Source: Pelobacter sp. (lineage in GTDB: Bacteria; Desulfobacterota; Desulfuromonadia; Geobacterales; Pseudopelobacteraceae). From it: 64,000 nucleotides of DNA. Below the pieces are notes generated by a model. The model worked only from the letters and a program-made list of their open reading frames with translations, was not told where the DNA came from and made no database searches. Made by a program: the position numbers and the translations under genes. Location of the stretch: contig JAVBXN010000027.1 of the NCBI GenBank assembly GCA_030824515.1, positions 1 to 64,000 on the forward strand, in the 5' to 3' direction. Shown piece by piece: positions 1 through 8,042 of this stretch; positions within the stretch are counted from its first letter, which is position 1; each line of letters opens with the position of its first letter.

Positions 1-522
1 GTCCACCTGGCAGGTATCGAAAGCGCAGAGCGACTCGGAGCTCCCGAGCAGCATCTGGCCGTAGCGTTCGTTCGCTTTGATGAAGTACTCGTAGCCGAAC
101 TCCCGGCTCCGCTCTTCAGTGACGTTCATGGTGTAGATGAAGGCCGTGGCCAGCTTCTTCGGAAAGAGGGTGCCGTAGGGGACGGTGTAGGTCAGATAGG
201 GGAACAGCAGCCGTTCCATGAAGCTACGCGTCTCGCCGGTGACCGAGCCGAAATAGACCGGCGAGCCGACCACCAGGGCGTCGGCCGTGGCGATCTTGTC
301 CAGCACCGGCGTCAGGCCGTCCTGCATGGCGCAGCGGCCGTAGCTCTTCCCTCCCCGGGTCTTGCAGGCGAAGCAGCTCGTGCACCCCTTGAAGTCCAGG
401 TCGTACAGGTGGAACAGTTCCGTCTGGGCCCCTTGCGCTGCGGCCCCCTCCAGAGCCTTTGCCACCAGGGTTGCCGTGTTCCATTGTTTGCGGGGACTGC
501 CGTTGATACCGATGACCTGCAT
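1..522 (-). CDS. Flavodoxin-like / NADPH-dependent FMN reductase family protein (C-terminus off the window)
   Basis: The frame read from the ATG at 522 gives MQVIGINGSPRKQWNT, the phosphate-binding loop (GSPRK) of small FMN reductases and WrbA-like flavodoxins, preceded by a strong AGGAGG ribosome site. Further on come a FKGCTSCFACK segment and VVGSPVYFGSVTG, typical of iron-sulfur flavoproteins and their relatives, which bind FMN and reduce quinones, metals or other acceptors in the cytoplasm. The two close cysteines may ligate a cluster or act in redox, which is inference. The reading frame is open to the window edge after about 174 codons, so the gene is truncated by the window, not broken. 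A second member of the family lies at 57495-58070. Family is confident, substrate unknown. Confidence 0.8.
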   Translation of the reverse strand, partial: MQVIGINGSPRKQWNTATLVAKALEGAAAQGAQTELFHLYDLDFKGCTSCFACKTRGGKSYGRCAMQDGLTPVLDKIATADALVVGSPVYFGSVTGETRSFMERLLFPYLTYTVPYGTLFPKKLATAFIYTMNVTEERSREFGYEYFIKANERYGQMLLGSSESLCAFDTCQVD

Positions 523-583
523 CGTCTACCTCCTGTTTTGCGACTTTTTGTGGCATGGAAATTACTCCCGCAGGGCGGTGTCG

Positions 584-1474
584 TCAAGCTTTACGCCTTG
601 AAGTGGTCAGATAAATCCCGAGAGAGATCAGACATATTCCCACCAGATGGAAAAGCTGCAGAGATTCCCCCAGAAACACAATTGACAGGATGGTACCGAA
701 GACCGGCATCAGATGGATGAACAGCCCTGCCCTGTTAGGGCCCAGTTCCACGACAGCCTGATTCCAGAAGAGATACGCCAGTACCGATGGGAAAATGCCC
801 ACGTACAGCATGCTGGCACAGGAAATGAGATCAAGGGCGACCCTGCCGCCACCACTGATTTCCCAGAGATAAAACGGAAAAATGCACACGAGGCCGATGG
901 CGATGATTGCGGAGAGAAAACTCAACGGATGGAGTTCTGCAGGACGCAGCCGGAGGCGGAAAGTATGAATCGCCCAGCAGACAACCGCCAGGAGTACCCA
1001 CAGATCTCCGCCGTTAACCCGCAGGGCCAGTAAACGGGTAACATCGGCGCGACAGATAATGATAACAACCCCTGCAAGAGACATCAGGATACCGGTGGCC
1101 TGAGCTCGTGAAACCGGCACTGCTGCGAACATCCTCGAGATGATAACGATCAGCACCGGAATAATCGAGTTCAGCAGCAGCGCATTGGTAGCGGTCGTGG
1201 AATGGAGGCCGATATAGACGAAGGTATTGAAGCAGGCAATCCCCAGTATTCCGAAAACAGTCAGATTTTTCCAGCTCTTTTGGATCAGGGACCGTTGGGA
1301 AATCAGGTGCTGCAGGGAGAACGGCAGAAGGATGAGGAGTGCAATAGCCCATCGCCAGAAGGAGAGGGTGATGGGAGGAATAACCGTGTTCACTGCCCGG
1401 CCCAGTACAAAGTTGCCGGCCCAGAACAGGGTAGTAAGAATCAGGAGAATATATGGGGATACCGTGACGCGCAT
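584..1474 (-). CDS. DMT-superfamily permease (EamA domains)
   Basis: The protein has 296 residues and is almost entirely hydrophobic, with about ten predicted membrane helices arranged as two EamA repeats, the usual size and layout of drug/metabolite transporters. N-terminal helix 1 carries the FWAGNFVLGR motif common in the family, and the second repeat has the NRAGLFIHLMPVF segment. Members export amino acids, purines or drugs across the inner membrane, but the substrate cannot be read from the sequence. It stands alone on the minus strand with no clear operon partner. The start at 1474 has only a weak ribosome site. The N-terminus fits a first helix without a signal peptide. Confidence 0.85.
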   Translation of the reverse strand: MRVTVSPYILLILTTLFWAGNFVLGRAVNTVIPPITLSFWRWAIALLILLPFSLQHLISQRSLIQKSWKNLTVFGILGIACFNTFVYIGLHSTTATNALLLNSIIPVLIVIISRMFAAVPVSRAQATGILMSLAGVVIIICRADVTRLLALRVNGGDLWVLLAVVCWAIHTFRLRLRPAELHPLSFLSAIIAIGLVCIFPFYLWEISGGGRVALDLISCASMLYVGIFPSVLAYLFWNQAVVELGPNRAGLFIHLMPVFGTILSIVFLGESLQLFHLVGICLISLGIYLTTSRRKA

Positions 1475-1521
1475 GGTTTTAATCTTTACCGGCCAAAGAA
1501 ACTCCTGGCAAGTAAAACCAT

Positions 1522-1559
1522 TTGGCCGCCTTTTGCATTATGTATGCTGTCCCCGAATT
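1522..1559. repeat. Dispersed repeat copy A (TTGGCCGCCTTTTG...GTCCCCG)
   Basis: About 38 bases between the DMT permease and the VOC gene match another stretch at 2881-2918: the first 14 bases (TTGGCCGCCTTTTG) are identical and the rest, ending in a GTCCCCG block, is similar. Read on the minus strand it begins with a GGGGACA motif followed by an AT-rich block, which resembles remnants often seen beside REP-associated or IS200-like transposases. That origin is inference, and no transposase gene is present here. Confidence 0.5.
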
Positions 1560-1578
1560 CAGTCCCGCTGTTAATCCA

Positions 1579-2019
1579 CTATGAATTGAGCATGCAGGGC
1601 TTGTCCGCTTCGTCACTTTCGTAATAGCGCACTTCGATGACATTTTGTTCAGGATCACGAAAATAGATAGATATTCCTGCCCCATGTGCACCCCAGCGTT
1701 TCACCGGGCCATCATCTATCGCTATGTCATTGTCGTTAAGCCTTTTCTGGAGCAATTCCCACTCAGCCTTGTTGGTAGATAGGCAAAAATGGTTGAGATT
1801 CGGACGGCAAACGTTCTCTGGCTTGTCGTTTTCCCATAATCCTTTGGGGAATAGATCGATGATCGAATCAACAGTGATGCGGACTGACGGAAATGGAACC
1901 TGATGGTCATGGAACTCCTCTATTCGTTCGCCCGGCAGTTCAAGAATGTTGGTGTAAAAGTGAAGCATTGTTTCAATGTCGACCGTGTTAATGACGATAT
2001 GATCCATTTTGAATTTCAT
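1579..2019 (-). CDS. VOC (glyoxalase/dioxygenase fold) family protein
   Basis: This is a 146-residue single-domain protein of the vicinal-oxygen-chelate fold. It starts MKFKMDHIVINTVD and shows the two beta-alpha-beta-beta-beta halves. Candidate metal ligands are His7 near the N-terminus, the His in NHFCLS in the middle, and the Glu in NVIEVRYYE near the end. A ribosome site AAGGAG lies about nine bases before the ATG at 2019. VOC proteins include glyoxalase I, fosfomycin-resistance enzymes and extradiol dioxygenases. The YFRDPEQNVIEV signature is generic, so the reaction cannot be named. It is followed at a short distance by nothing co-directional except the DMT permease. Confidence 0.8.
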   Translation of the reverse strand: MKFKMDHIVINTVDIETMLHFYTNILELPGERIEEFHDHQVPFPSVRITVDSIIDLFPKGLWENDKPENVCRPNLNHFCLSTNKAEWELLQKRLNDNDIAIDDGPVKRWGAHGAGISIYFRDPEQNVIEVRYYESDEADKPCMLNS

Positions 2020-2043
2020 TGGTCATCTCCTTGATCTGCTTAC

Positions 2044-2766
2044 TTAAGGGGTCAGCCTCTTGATGAGGCCGGCATGAACCGGGAACCGGCTGAGCAGGTC
2101 GGAGCGGCTCCCCATTTCGAAATCGGCAAAGTCGAAGCCGGGGGCTACGGTGCACCCCACCAGGGAGAAATCTCCCGTGGTCTCGGCACCGAACCAGCAC
2201 CCAGCCGGCACCACCCCCTGGAACGATTCACCCGCCGCCGGGTTGCTCCCCAGGGTCAGGGAGTTGCGAGTGCCTTCGGGGGTTATAAGATGCACGATCA
2301 GGGGTGCGCCGGCATGGAAATGCCACAACTCGTCCGACTTGATCCGGTGAAGCGCCGACAGGTCTCCCCGCTCCAGCAGAAAATAGATCGCCGTCGAAAA
2401 GGAGCGCTCGCCGGCCGCCCGTTCCGAGAGGAGAGCGCCGGGGATGGTCCCGGTCGCCCGGTAGGTCTCCCGGTACCAACCCCCCTCCGGATGGCGTGTC
2501 AGGCCGAGGCCGGCAATCAGCTCCGCGGCGGCCGGTCTGCCGGCAGAGTCGGGGGCCACCAGGCTGAAGCGGGGCATCGCGCCGCCGTCCACCGTCACGT
2601 TCTCCTGAAACATCGCCAGCGGCCGCACCCAGAGGGAATCGTTATCGTAGATGCAGCGGTAGACCACCATGAGTTCGTCCGTCTCGCTGTGGCGTGAAGT
2701 GCCGATCACTCGATACTCGCCCCCCTTGTAGTGCCGATAGAGCCCCGGCGTCGGTTCCTGGTGCAT
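2044..2766 (-). CDS. DUF1653 + DUF985 (cupin) fusion protein
   Basis: Starting at the ATG at 2766 (GGGAGA ribosome site) the protein is 240 residues. Residues about 1-65 form a DUF1653 domain (GLYRHYKGGEYRVIG, then DELMVVYRC and WVRP). Residues about 85-235 form a DUF985/cupin_5 domain, with HPEGGWYRETY, TAIYFLLERG, LWHFHAGAPL and GCWFGAE. The cupin histidines (WHFHAG) are intact, so metal or small-molecule binding is likely. The function of this cupin group is not established. An upstream in-frame ATG at 2943 was rejected because it would read through the dispersed repeat at 2881-2918 and lacks a ribosome site. The gene is GC-rich, in contrast to the SIR2 pair next to it. Confidence 0.8.
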   Translation of the reverse strand: MHQEPTPGLYRHYKGGEYRVIGTSRHSETDELMVVYRCIYDNDSLWVRPLAMFQENVTVDGGAMPRFSLVAPDSAGRPAAAELIAGLGLTRHPEGGWYRETYRATGTIPGALLSERAAGERSFSTAIYFLLERGDLSALHRIKSDELWHFHAGAPLIVHLITPEGTRNSLTLGSNPAAGESFQGVVPAGCWFGAETTGDFSLVGCTVAPGFDFADFEMGSRSDLLSRFPVHAGLIKRLTP

Positions 2767-3203
2767 GATACGTCTCCCAATCTGTCCGGTAGTAAACGTT
2801 GCGGCTGAATGCATTACAGTAATGATCTGCCCGAAAGCATAATACCGTACTTTTTCAGAAGAACCAGCAAAGGCGACCGCTTGGCCGCCTTTTGAATTAA
2901 GTTTGGTGTCCCCGGAATACCCGGCGGAATACCCACGGCACACAAGAGCGCGACTCTTGGAAAGCGTATGCTGCAGACACAGCTGCAGCTTTTACGATTA
3001 GCTTCATTGGGGGAGGATTACCTTTACCACCAAGGAATTGAGCCCGGCTTCCCTACAAGTCCCTCCATATCTCGTAATTATAGCCCCACACACAATGTCT
3101 TAATCCAATCGAATAAATAGTAATGGCGGCCGTTTCGACGTGTTACGGATACGCATGGATGTCCCCGTCATTTCACAGGTTTCAGTTGAACTCTTGCATA
3201 GGA
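2767..3203. other. Intergenic region with repeat remnant; accessory-region boundary
   Basis: These 437 bases hold no convincing gene. They contain dispersed repeat copy B at 2881-2918. Beyond that, base composition drops towards the AT-richer SIR2 pair, so the left edge of the accessory segment probably lies between about 2920 and 3200. No tRNA, integrase or att-like tRNA end was recognised here. The short plus-strand reading frame at 3123-3341 mostly overlaps the end of the SIR2 partner gene and looks spurious. Confidence 0.5.
2881..2918. repeat. Dispersed repeat copy B
   Basis: This is the second copy of the short element at 1522-1559: the first 14 bases are identical, followed by an AT-rich block and a GTCCCCGGAAT end. 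The two copies bracket the VOC and DUF1653-cupin genes in direct orientation. A weaker third match, GGAATTCCGGGGAG followed by an AT-rich TTTACTTATT, lies near 7680-7705 in the opposite orientation. These look like palindrome-type repeats left by small mobile elements, though the element family is inferred. Confidence 0.45.
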
Positions 3204-5945
3204 CTAGCCCCGTCTAGTTGCCGTTGCCAAACGACGAAACACTTGGTTCTCTGCCAAATTAGGAGTGATAATGCGGATTTGATCGAGTGCATCACCCAAG
3301 TCATGCGGAATTACGGCACCTTCTGCCGTTCCGACTGTTAAATCTAGAAGTCGCAACAGTGCAGCTGCCTTTTCCTGATTGTTAATTAGGCTAAGCTTAG
3401 GTTTTCCATCCTCTTCGCCACGGAATCCATAATGGTGCATGGACCAGCACTCAAATGGTACTAGGAAGCGTTCTATTACGCTTACTGCTTCAGCAAAACA
3501 ATCTTTTGCAGTCGCTGGGAGATCGGCAAGACCCCGACTGACACCAGGTGTTACAAATGAATGTTCCTGTGGCCACACTTGTTGAAGGAACGGAACTGCA
3601 GCAGAACGAAAAATCCGCTCAGCTGATGAAGGAGAATGTTTGCTCTTTTCCAAGTTAGAGACATCTCGGACAAAACGCTGAATTGTATTCGCTCCATATG
3701 CACGGACTTCATCATCCAGTAAGCGAATCATTTGCTGAACACGAGCATACGGAACTGCTGGTTCACGCTGCTCATGAAATGCATAAAGACATTCTACGAC
3801 GATGCTGAAAACGAGTGAACGACGAGTATCTCTCCCTAGGCGCCGATCAGTTGCACGCTCTGCCATCGGACAACCGATGATTTTTAGGACATCTGAAAAA
3901 TGTGTTTGGCGTGCAATTGCACGCCAAAGCGCAATAGACTCAGAATTGTCAGAAAGCAAGGGTTTAATAAGGTGCTCTGTAGTCCACTCAGGGGCGGCGC
4001 GTAAATAGTAAGGCATTGATTCTATCAACCTATGTCGAACGATCAATCCCGCACGCCCTGTGGCAGCAATAGCCGCATCGCGCATACTTCGAAGCGCCTC
4101 ATCACTATCGAATGGTCGGTCGTCTTCTTTGAGATTTGGGCATATTTCTAGAAAAACTCCGACAAGCTTTCCTGCAGGTGTGTTTAGTGTGTCTAAATCC
4201 ACCGACTCTTGGTTATCTTTAGATTGCAAAACTTCATTGAGGCTAACTTCTTCCACTTCGGGTGGATTTGCATTAGTTGCCTCTACAGCAATCGGCCAAA
4301 TTTTAAACCAAATATTAAATCCTATAGGTGTTATTGCTAAATGCTTTTGCCACGTACAAAGCCAGTTCGAAATACCATCTATAGCTTGGAGTATAGTTGC
4401 CTCTGGTAGCTTGGCGAGAAGCGCGAGAACACGAGCATTTTCCGCTTGGATATCTCGCTGGGGAGAATCTTCTCCTAGTGTTACCTCTGGAGAATGTGAC
4501 CAACCGAATCGTTCCCAAACGTGGTGGAAAGCAACTCCACCGTCAGGAATAGATTCTAGATCTTCTAGGAGTTTGATGGTATTTCCCTTGGATCTTATCC
4601 AGTCTGTTGCGCGTCCTGCAGGATTGTCATCCCACCCTCGTCGTGCTGATGAGAGTGCCGTTTCCAGCGTTTTTAATCGCACTTCGCCAACAATCAAATC
4701 ATATTGACTGTCTGGATTTGGTTGTACCCAACGAGCCTTAGTGGCTCCCATAAAACCATCTTCAACCTGAGTCATCAGGAGAAGTTCTGGGAATTCTTTG
4801 ATATTCAACTCCAACCAAGCCTTGTCGCGCATAGGCAGAACAGACCCAGCGAGTTCAATTCGTCTTAATTCCCGAACGGCCCAGTAAAGTCGGCCTTTCT
4901 CAACAAGTTCAGCATCAACATCTCTTCGCCAATAATTTCGTGGGGGGCGTTTTCGAATTCGCGCTGTGAACTTCAATTGCTCGGACAAATCAAACTCGTG
5001 AAAGCGCCTTGCTCGCAGTTCAGAAAACTCTGGAGAGTCTTGGACTCCCCAGAACCATTGATCATCCAAAGTCAAAAGCAATGAACTCACTTCTTCAGGG
5101 GGTGTTATTCTAGGATTCCTTGATAATGCAGCCCAAAGACGTAGATGTATTGATGATTTTGATTGCCTCCATCTTCGGACAAACTCAACTGCAGCTGCAG
5201 TATCTACATCGACGAGACGTGATACAACCGCATGGAGGAGTTTTACAGATGGAGCAATTCCATGGTGAAACTCATCAGGCTCATGTTCGGCATCAGTACG
5301 CTCAGAGACTGGCACATAGTACACACGATATAGTTGGCCAAGTTTCCATAAGCTGTTTTCGTTGTCCCAACCAATACGGCGAGCTATATCTAGCCCGTTA
5401 ACAACTGCCGCATCTAGTGCGATTGCTAGGGAAAATAGGAAACTCTGATCGTCTACAGTTTCCAGTTTCAATATACTGGGATCAACGACTTCTCCACTTT
5501 TTAGACCCGTTGAGAAAAGATCATCTACTCTCTTCGGCCGACGTGGGCTTTTTTTGTAACTCAGGTGTAAACTCGAAAAGGGCTCTATTTTGAGACGTGG
5601 TGCAACGAGTTCTACAATTGCAGTAACAAGGGATCCTGATCTATCCCCTGTATGTAATCTGTTTTGAATATCGTATACATCGATTGTTGAGGGGCCATCG
5701 TCTTCAGTATTATTCCAGCTTTCTTCAATAAGACGCCATGCTGACAACCATGGTTCGCCTATCTTTCGTCCTGTTGGGCTGTTAATAAGGTCGAGCAAGG
5801 CCATCTGTTTTATGGTGCCGTTCGAATTAAGCCTGAGTGCCCAGTCAATAGTTGCCGTATTCTCTAGCCTTCCATTTAAAAACGCATATGTAACACGAAA
5901 CGTTGCACGTTCTAATTCATTGAGATTCGGCCATTGCTTCCTCAT
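3204..5945 (-). CDS. Large SIR2-associated protein of unknown function, DUF4020-like C-terminus
   Basis: The 913-residue protein has no signal peptide, membrane helices or obvious nucleotide-binding loop. It is rich in Leu, Arg and Trp and looks mainly alpha-helical, like a repeat scaffold. Its C-terminal part (LLDLTVGTAEGAVIPHDLGDAL onward, ending NLAENQVFRRLATA) is reminiscent of DUF4020, a domain found C-terminal to SIR2 in single-chain proteins; this is recalled similarity and needs a profile search. The start codon overlaps the stop of the SIR2 gene by four bases (ATGA), so the two are translationally coupled and probably form one complex. Base composition is visibly AT-richer than the flanking dap and cupin genes, which suggests transfer. 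A sensor or scaffold role in phage defence is inference. Confidence 0.7.
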   Translation of the reverse strand: MRKQWPNLNELERATFRVTYAFLNGRLENTATIDWALRLNSNGTIKQMALLDLINSPTGRKIGEPWLSAWRLIEESWNNTEDDGPSTIDVYDIQNRLHTGDRSGSLVTAIVELVAPRLKIEPFSSLHLSYKKSPRRPKRVDDLFSTGLKSGEVVDPSILKLETVDDQSFLFSLAIALDAAVVNGLDIARRIGWDNENSLWKLGQLYRVYYVPVSERTDAEHEPDEFHHGIAPSVKLLHAVVSRLVDVDTAAAVEFVRRWRQSKSSIHLRLWAALSRNPRITPPEEVSSLLLTLDDQWFWGVQDSPEFSELRARRFHEFDLSEQLKFTARIRKRPPRNYWRRDVDAELVEKGRLYWAVRELRRIELAGSVLPMRDKAWLELNIKEFPELLLMTQVEDGFMGATKARWVQPNPDSQYDLIVGEVRLKTLETALSSARRGWDDNPAGRATDWIRSKGNTIKLLEDLESIPDGGVAFHHVWERFGWSHSPEVTLGEDSPQRDIQAENARVLALLAKLPEATILQAIDGISNWLCTWQKHLAITPIGFNIWFKIWPIAVEATNANPPEVEEVSLNEVLQSKDNQESVDLDTLNTPAGKLVGVFLEICPNLKEDDRPFDSDEALRSMRDAAIAATGRAGLIVRHRLIESMPYYLRAAPEWTTEHLIKPLLSDNSESIALWRAIARQTHFSDVLKIIGCPMAERATDRRLGRDTRRSLVFSIVVECLYAFHEQREPAVPYARVQQMIRLLDDEVRAYGANTIQRFVRDVSNLEKSKHSPSSAERIFRSAAVPFLQQVWPQEHSFVTPGVSRGLADLPATAKDCFAEAVSVIERFLVPFECWSMHHYGFRGEEDGKPKLSLINNQEKAAALLRLLDLTVGTAEGAVIPHDLGDALDQIRIITPNLAENQVFRRLATATRRG

Positions 5946-7171
5946 AAGTGGCGCTCCCGATCAAATTCTGTAGCGACATCGGCAATTGCGTCTAGCCAAC
6001 CGAAATCTGCCTTATATTTTGATGCCAGTGCAGATAATCGGATGCGCTCGTTCGAGTCACTTCGTCGGATTAGGTGATCAAAGAGATCGCGATCTGCATC
6101 ATTTGCTGAACTCCGTTTTGCTCGAACAATACGCTTCACTTCAGCATCAACGGAGTTTCTCTTGCCATTAATAGCTGATAATTTTGACCAACGTTCCAAT
6201 GTGCTGAGAAGAGCCGCATGTCCATTTGTTGAATCATAAGGAATGGGTGTAATGCCTCTCCCTTTCCAGTCTTCCAATGCAACTGGATCAGGATCATCAA
6301 CTCCTACGAAGGTAAAGCGCTCTTTTAGATCATCGAAGCGCGAGCCATCGGCGGCAACTGCGTTTAACAGATATCTCATTGGTGGATCATTCGCACTATA
6401 CCCAACTAAAACAAGGTTAAATAATCGAGCTGCATCATAAATAAAATCAGGGACTACACGTCTTCGTAGATAAAACTCTCCAAAATCCTGATCAGTTAAA
6501 ATCAAATCCGATGTCCGAGCCTGATTGCGGTCCAATGCACCATGAATATGAAGAACTCCTGCAAAGTCATCGCCTCGACCTGGTCTTGGAATCCCTCCGA
6601 GAGAGTAAGTCTGCATCTCTTGACGTGTCTTCTTTGAGGCTCTCTCCAGAAGAAGGTCAAAATTGGTTGTAACAATTGTCACGGCACCACCACGATCAGC
6701 AAGCACCATCAAAGCGAAATGGATTTGGGCAGGTGAAATTCCTGTTGAACGCAACTCGCTTGTTACAATCTGCCTGACACGACTCTTTGCATGTGGTTGC
6801 GCATCTATTCGTCGTTCGAGCATACCTAAGACAACATCATAGTCGCCAATTATGAACCTTTTGACCTCCGCAGCTTGTTGGTATGTTAAGTCCGACAGAT
6901 CTACGTCCCATTGGTTGTGCGCTGTAGACGGAATTCCAGAGATAACCGCATGAACTGCCACATCAAGATGTTTGTAGACGCTGAGTACAAGTCCACGGAA
7001 ATTGGGCAAATTTGCTGGTTGGGAAATGCCAGCGCCGGCTATGAAAAGGACTTCACCGCGAGCATGTGCAAGAAGAAGTCGTTCAGGAATAGCCGCTAAA
7101 TTAGAACCTAGCGAGATCACGCGATCGCTTGAAACACTATTTCGAATTAATCGGTCTCTAAATATTTTCAT
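5942..7171 (-). CDS. SIR2-like NAD-hydrolase domain protein, candidate defence effector
   Basis: The protein has 409 residues with a SIR2 domain at about 40-300. It shows the NAD loop FIAGAGISQPANLPNFRG (46-60), TTNFDLLLERA with catalytic Asn170, VLHIHGALD with catalytic His210, and LVGYSANDPPMRYLL near 255-270. All residues needed for NAD cleavage in defence sirtuins such as ThsA and DSR appear intact. It has no zinc-finger cysteines, which fits the bacterial SIR2_2-like group and not protein deacylases. Residues 300-409 are helical and unrecognised. It is the first gene of a two-gene operon with the 913-residue partner. The ribosome site before ATG 7171 is poor and the region is AT-rich. 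Depletion of NAD on phage infection is inferred from the family. Confidence 0.8.
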   Translation of the reverse strand: MKIFRDRLIRNSVSSDRVISLGSNLAAIPERLLLAHARGEVLFIAGAGISQPANLPNFRGLVLSVYKHLDVAVHAVISGIPSTAHNQWDVDLSDLTYQQAAEVKRFIIGDYDVVLGMLERRIDAQPHAKSRVRQIVTSELRSTGISPAQIHFALMVLADRGGAVTIVTTNFDLLLERASKKTRQEMQTYSLGGIPRPGRGDDFAGVLHIHGALDRNQARTSDLILTDQDFGEFYLRRRVVPDFIYDAARLFNLVLVGYSANDPPMRYLLNAVAADGSRFDDLKERFTFVGVDDPDPVALEDWKGRGITPIPYDSTNGHAALLSTLERWSKLSAINGKRNSVDAEVKRIVRAKRSSANDADRDLFDHLIRRSDSNERIRLSALASKYKADFGWLDAIADVATEFDRERHL

Positions 7172-7218
7172 AGTTTTTTCACAGTAGATAATGAAGAGGG
7201 ATTTTGCTTTTATACTAA

Positions 7219-7242
7219 AAAGGCGGCCAATCGGCCGCCTTT
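7219..7242 (-). terminator. Rho-independent terminator behind the dapL fragment
   Basis: A perfect stem AAAGGCGGCC / GGCCGCCTTT with a four-base loop lies just past the dapL fragment's stop. On the minus strand it is followed by a short run of T, so it would end transcripts coming through the dapL fragment and insulate the SIR2 operon. Its sequence differs from the terminator of the intact dapL at 8342-8372. Confidence 0.75.
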
Positions 7243-7252
7243 CTCATTTATC

Positions 7253-7415
7253 TTACTTCAAATTCTTCTTAATCCTCTCCACCGCCTCAATCACATTCTC
7301 GCGATGGCCGAAGGCCGACAACCGGAAGTACCCTTCCCCGCTCGGGCCGAAGCTGCTGCCGGGGGTGCCGACCACGTTACAAACGTTCAGGGAATTGTCG
7401 AAGAAAGAAAAGATC
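7253..7415 (-). pseudogene. Duplicated 3' end of dapL (fragment)
   Basis: Translation of this stretch ends exactly like the intact DapL at 8382-9614. From CNVVGTPG to the stop, 41 of 42 residues are the same (Ser instead of Gly at one position), while many third codon positions differ. Homology fades upstream of about 7415 (FFDNSLNV against FFDKLLNE), after which the sequence is unrelated. A 38-base stretch (7272-7309) is identical to 8401-8438. It has no start and no N-terminal 350 residues, so it is not functional. The silent differences suggest the two ends came from different strains or species, not from a recent local copy. See the finding on the dapL 3' end as an insertion point. Confidence 0.85.
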
Positions 7416-7528
7416 ACGTTAGCGCCCGCCGCAAAAGTATTAGAATATATACAAAAAGTCAACCAACCATTCCCCTCACGCCGCTTCACAAGCGACCTTC
7501 AAATCGAAAAGCTTATGTCACGCAACGA

Positions 7529-7611
7529 CGCGACGACGCAACGAAAGGCATTTAAGCGACGAAAAGGTTTTAAGCGGATCTATACTTCAGATTTTAAGTT
7601 GCGTCGTCGCG
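7529..7611. repeat. Inverted repeat with GACG/CAACG units
   Basis: The 14-base arms 7529-7542 (CGCGACGACGCAAC) and 7598-7611 (GTTGCGTCGTCGCG) are exact reverse complements. They lie inside a short tract of repeated ACGCAACGACG units starting at 7521. Between the arms are two TTTAAGCG(A/G) copies near 7551 and 7570. The element fills most of the gap between the dapL fragment and the HepT gene, so it may be a mobile-element end, a regulatory hairpin or a recombination site. No protein reading frame here is convincing. Confidence 0.55.
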
Positions 7612-7700
7612 TGAGTAATGTTTTCAGCAGGCTTGCCCACCTCAAAGTCCCTGAAGTCGGTGATTTCCGGGATGTCTGAGGGGAATTCCGGGGAGTTTAC

Positions 7701-8042
7701 TTATTTATTACTCAACTCATCCATCAACAGCTTCAACTCTGTCAAACGCTCCTGCGCAACCATCCAGACCGTCTTCAAATCAACTCCCATGTAATCATGA
7801 ATCAGCACATCCCGCATACCGGCCATCTTGGCCCATGGAACGGCAGGATGTTTCCGGCGAAATGCCGCCGGTATATGCTTGGTCGCCTCACCAAGCACTT
7901 CAAGACTCCTGATCACGGCATTGACGGTCTTTTTGTCCGCCGCGAACTCATCGAAGGTCATGCCGTTGGTAAACTCCTTAACCTCTGCTATAGCCGTCCG
8001 GATATCGTCCAGATAATCCCCTATCTCGCGCCCTTTAGACAT
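7701..8042 (-). CDS. hepT: HepT-like toxin, HEPN-domain ribonuclease (DUF86)
   Basis: The 113-residue protein is an all-helical HEPN domain of the DUF86/HepT family. The RX4HXY active-site motif is complete: R77-DVLI-H82-D-Y84. HepT proteins cleave RNA, or are held inactive by AMPylation of the motif tyrosine by their MntA partner. The start at 8042 overlaps the end of the nucleotidyltransferase gene by eight bases, the standard arrangement for these pairs. The module is not linked to the dap genes in function, but it follows dapL on the same strand behind a terminator. Confidence in the family is high; whether it is active here is not known. Confidence 0.88.
   Translation of the reverse strand: MSKGREIGDYLDDIRTAIAEVKEFTNGMTFDEFAADKKTVNAVIRSLEVLGEATKHIPAAFRRKHPAVPWAKMAGMRDVLIHDYMGVDLKTVWMVAQERLTELKLLMDELSNK

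Noticed and set aside
2767..2943. Upstream extension of the DUF1653-cupin gene
   Set aside because: The extension crosses the dispersed repeat and has no ribosome site, while ATG 2766 has a good one and begins the domain.
3123..3341. Small plus-strand frame at the end of the SIR2 partner gene
   Set aside because: It is mostly antisense to the coding end of that gene and has no supporting signal.
7521..7545. Possible CRISPR array in the CAACGACG units
   Set aside because: The units are short, touching and have no spacers or cas genes nearby.
7191..7679. Plus-strand frame of 162 codons over the terminator and dapL fragment
   Set aside because: It runs through a terminator, the antisense of the dapL fragment and a repeat tract, with low-complexity basic sequence.
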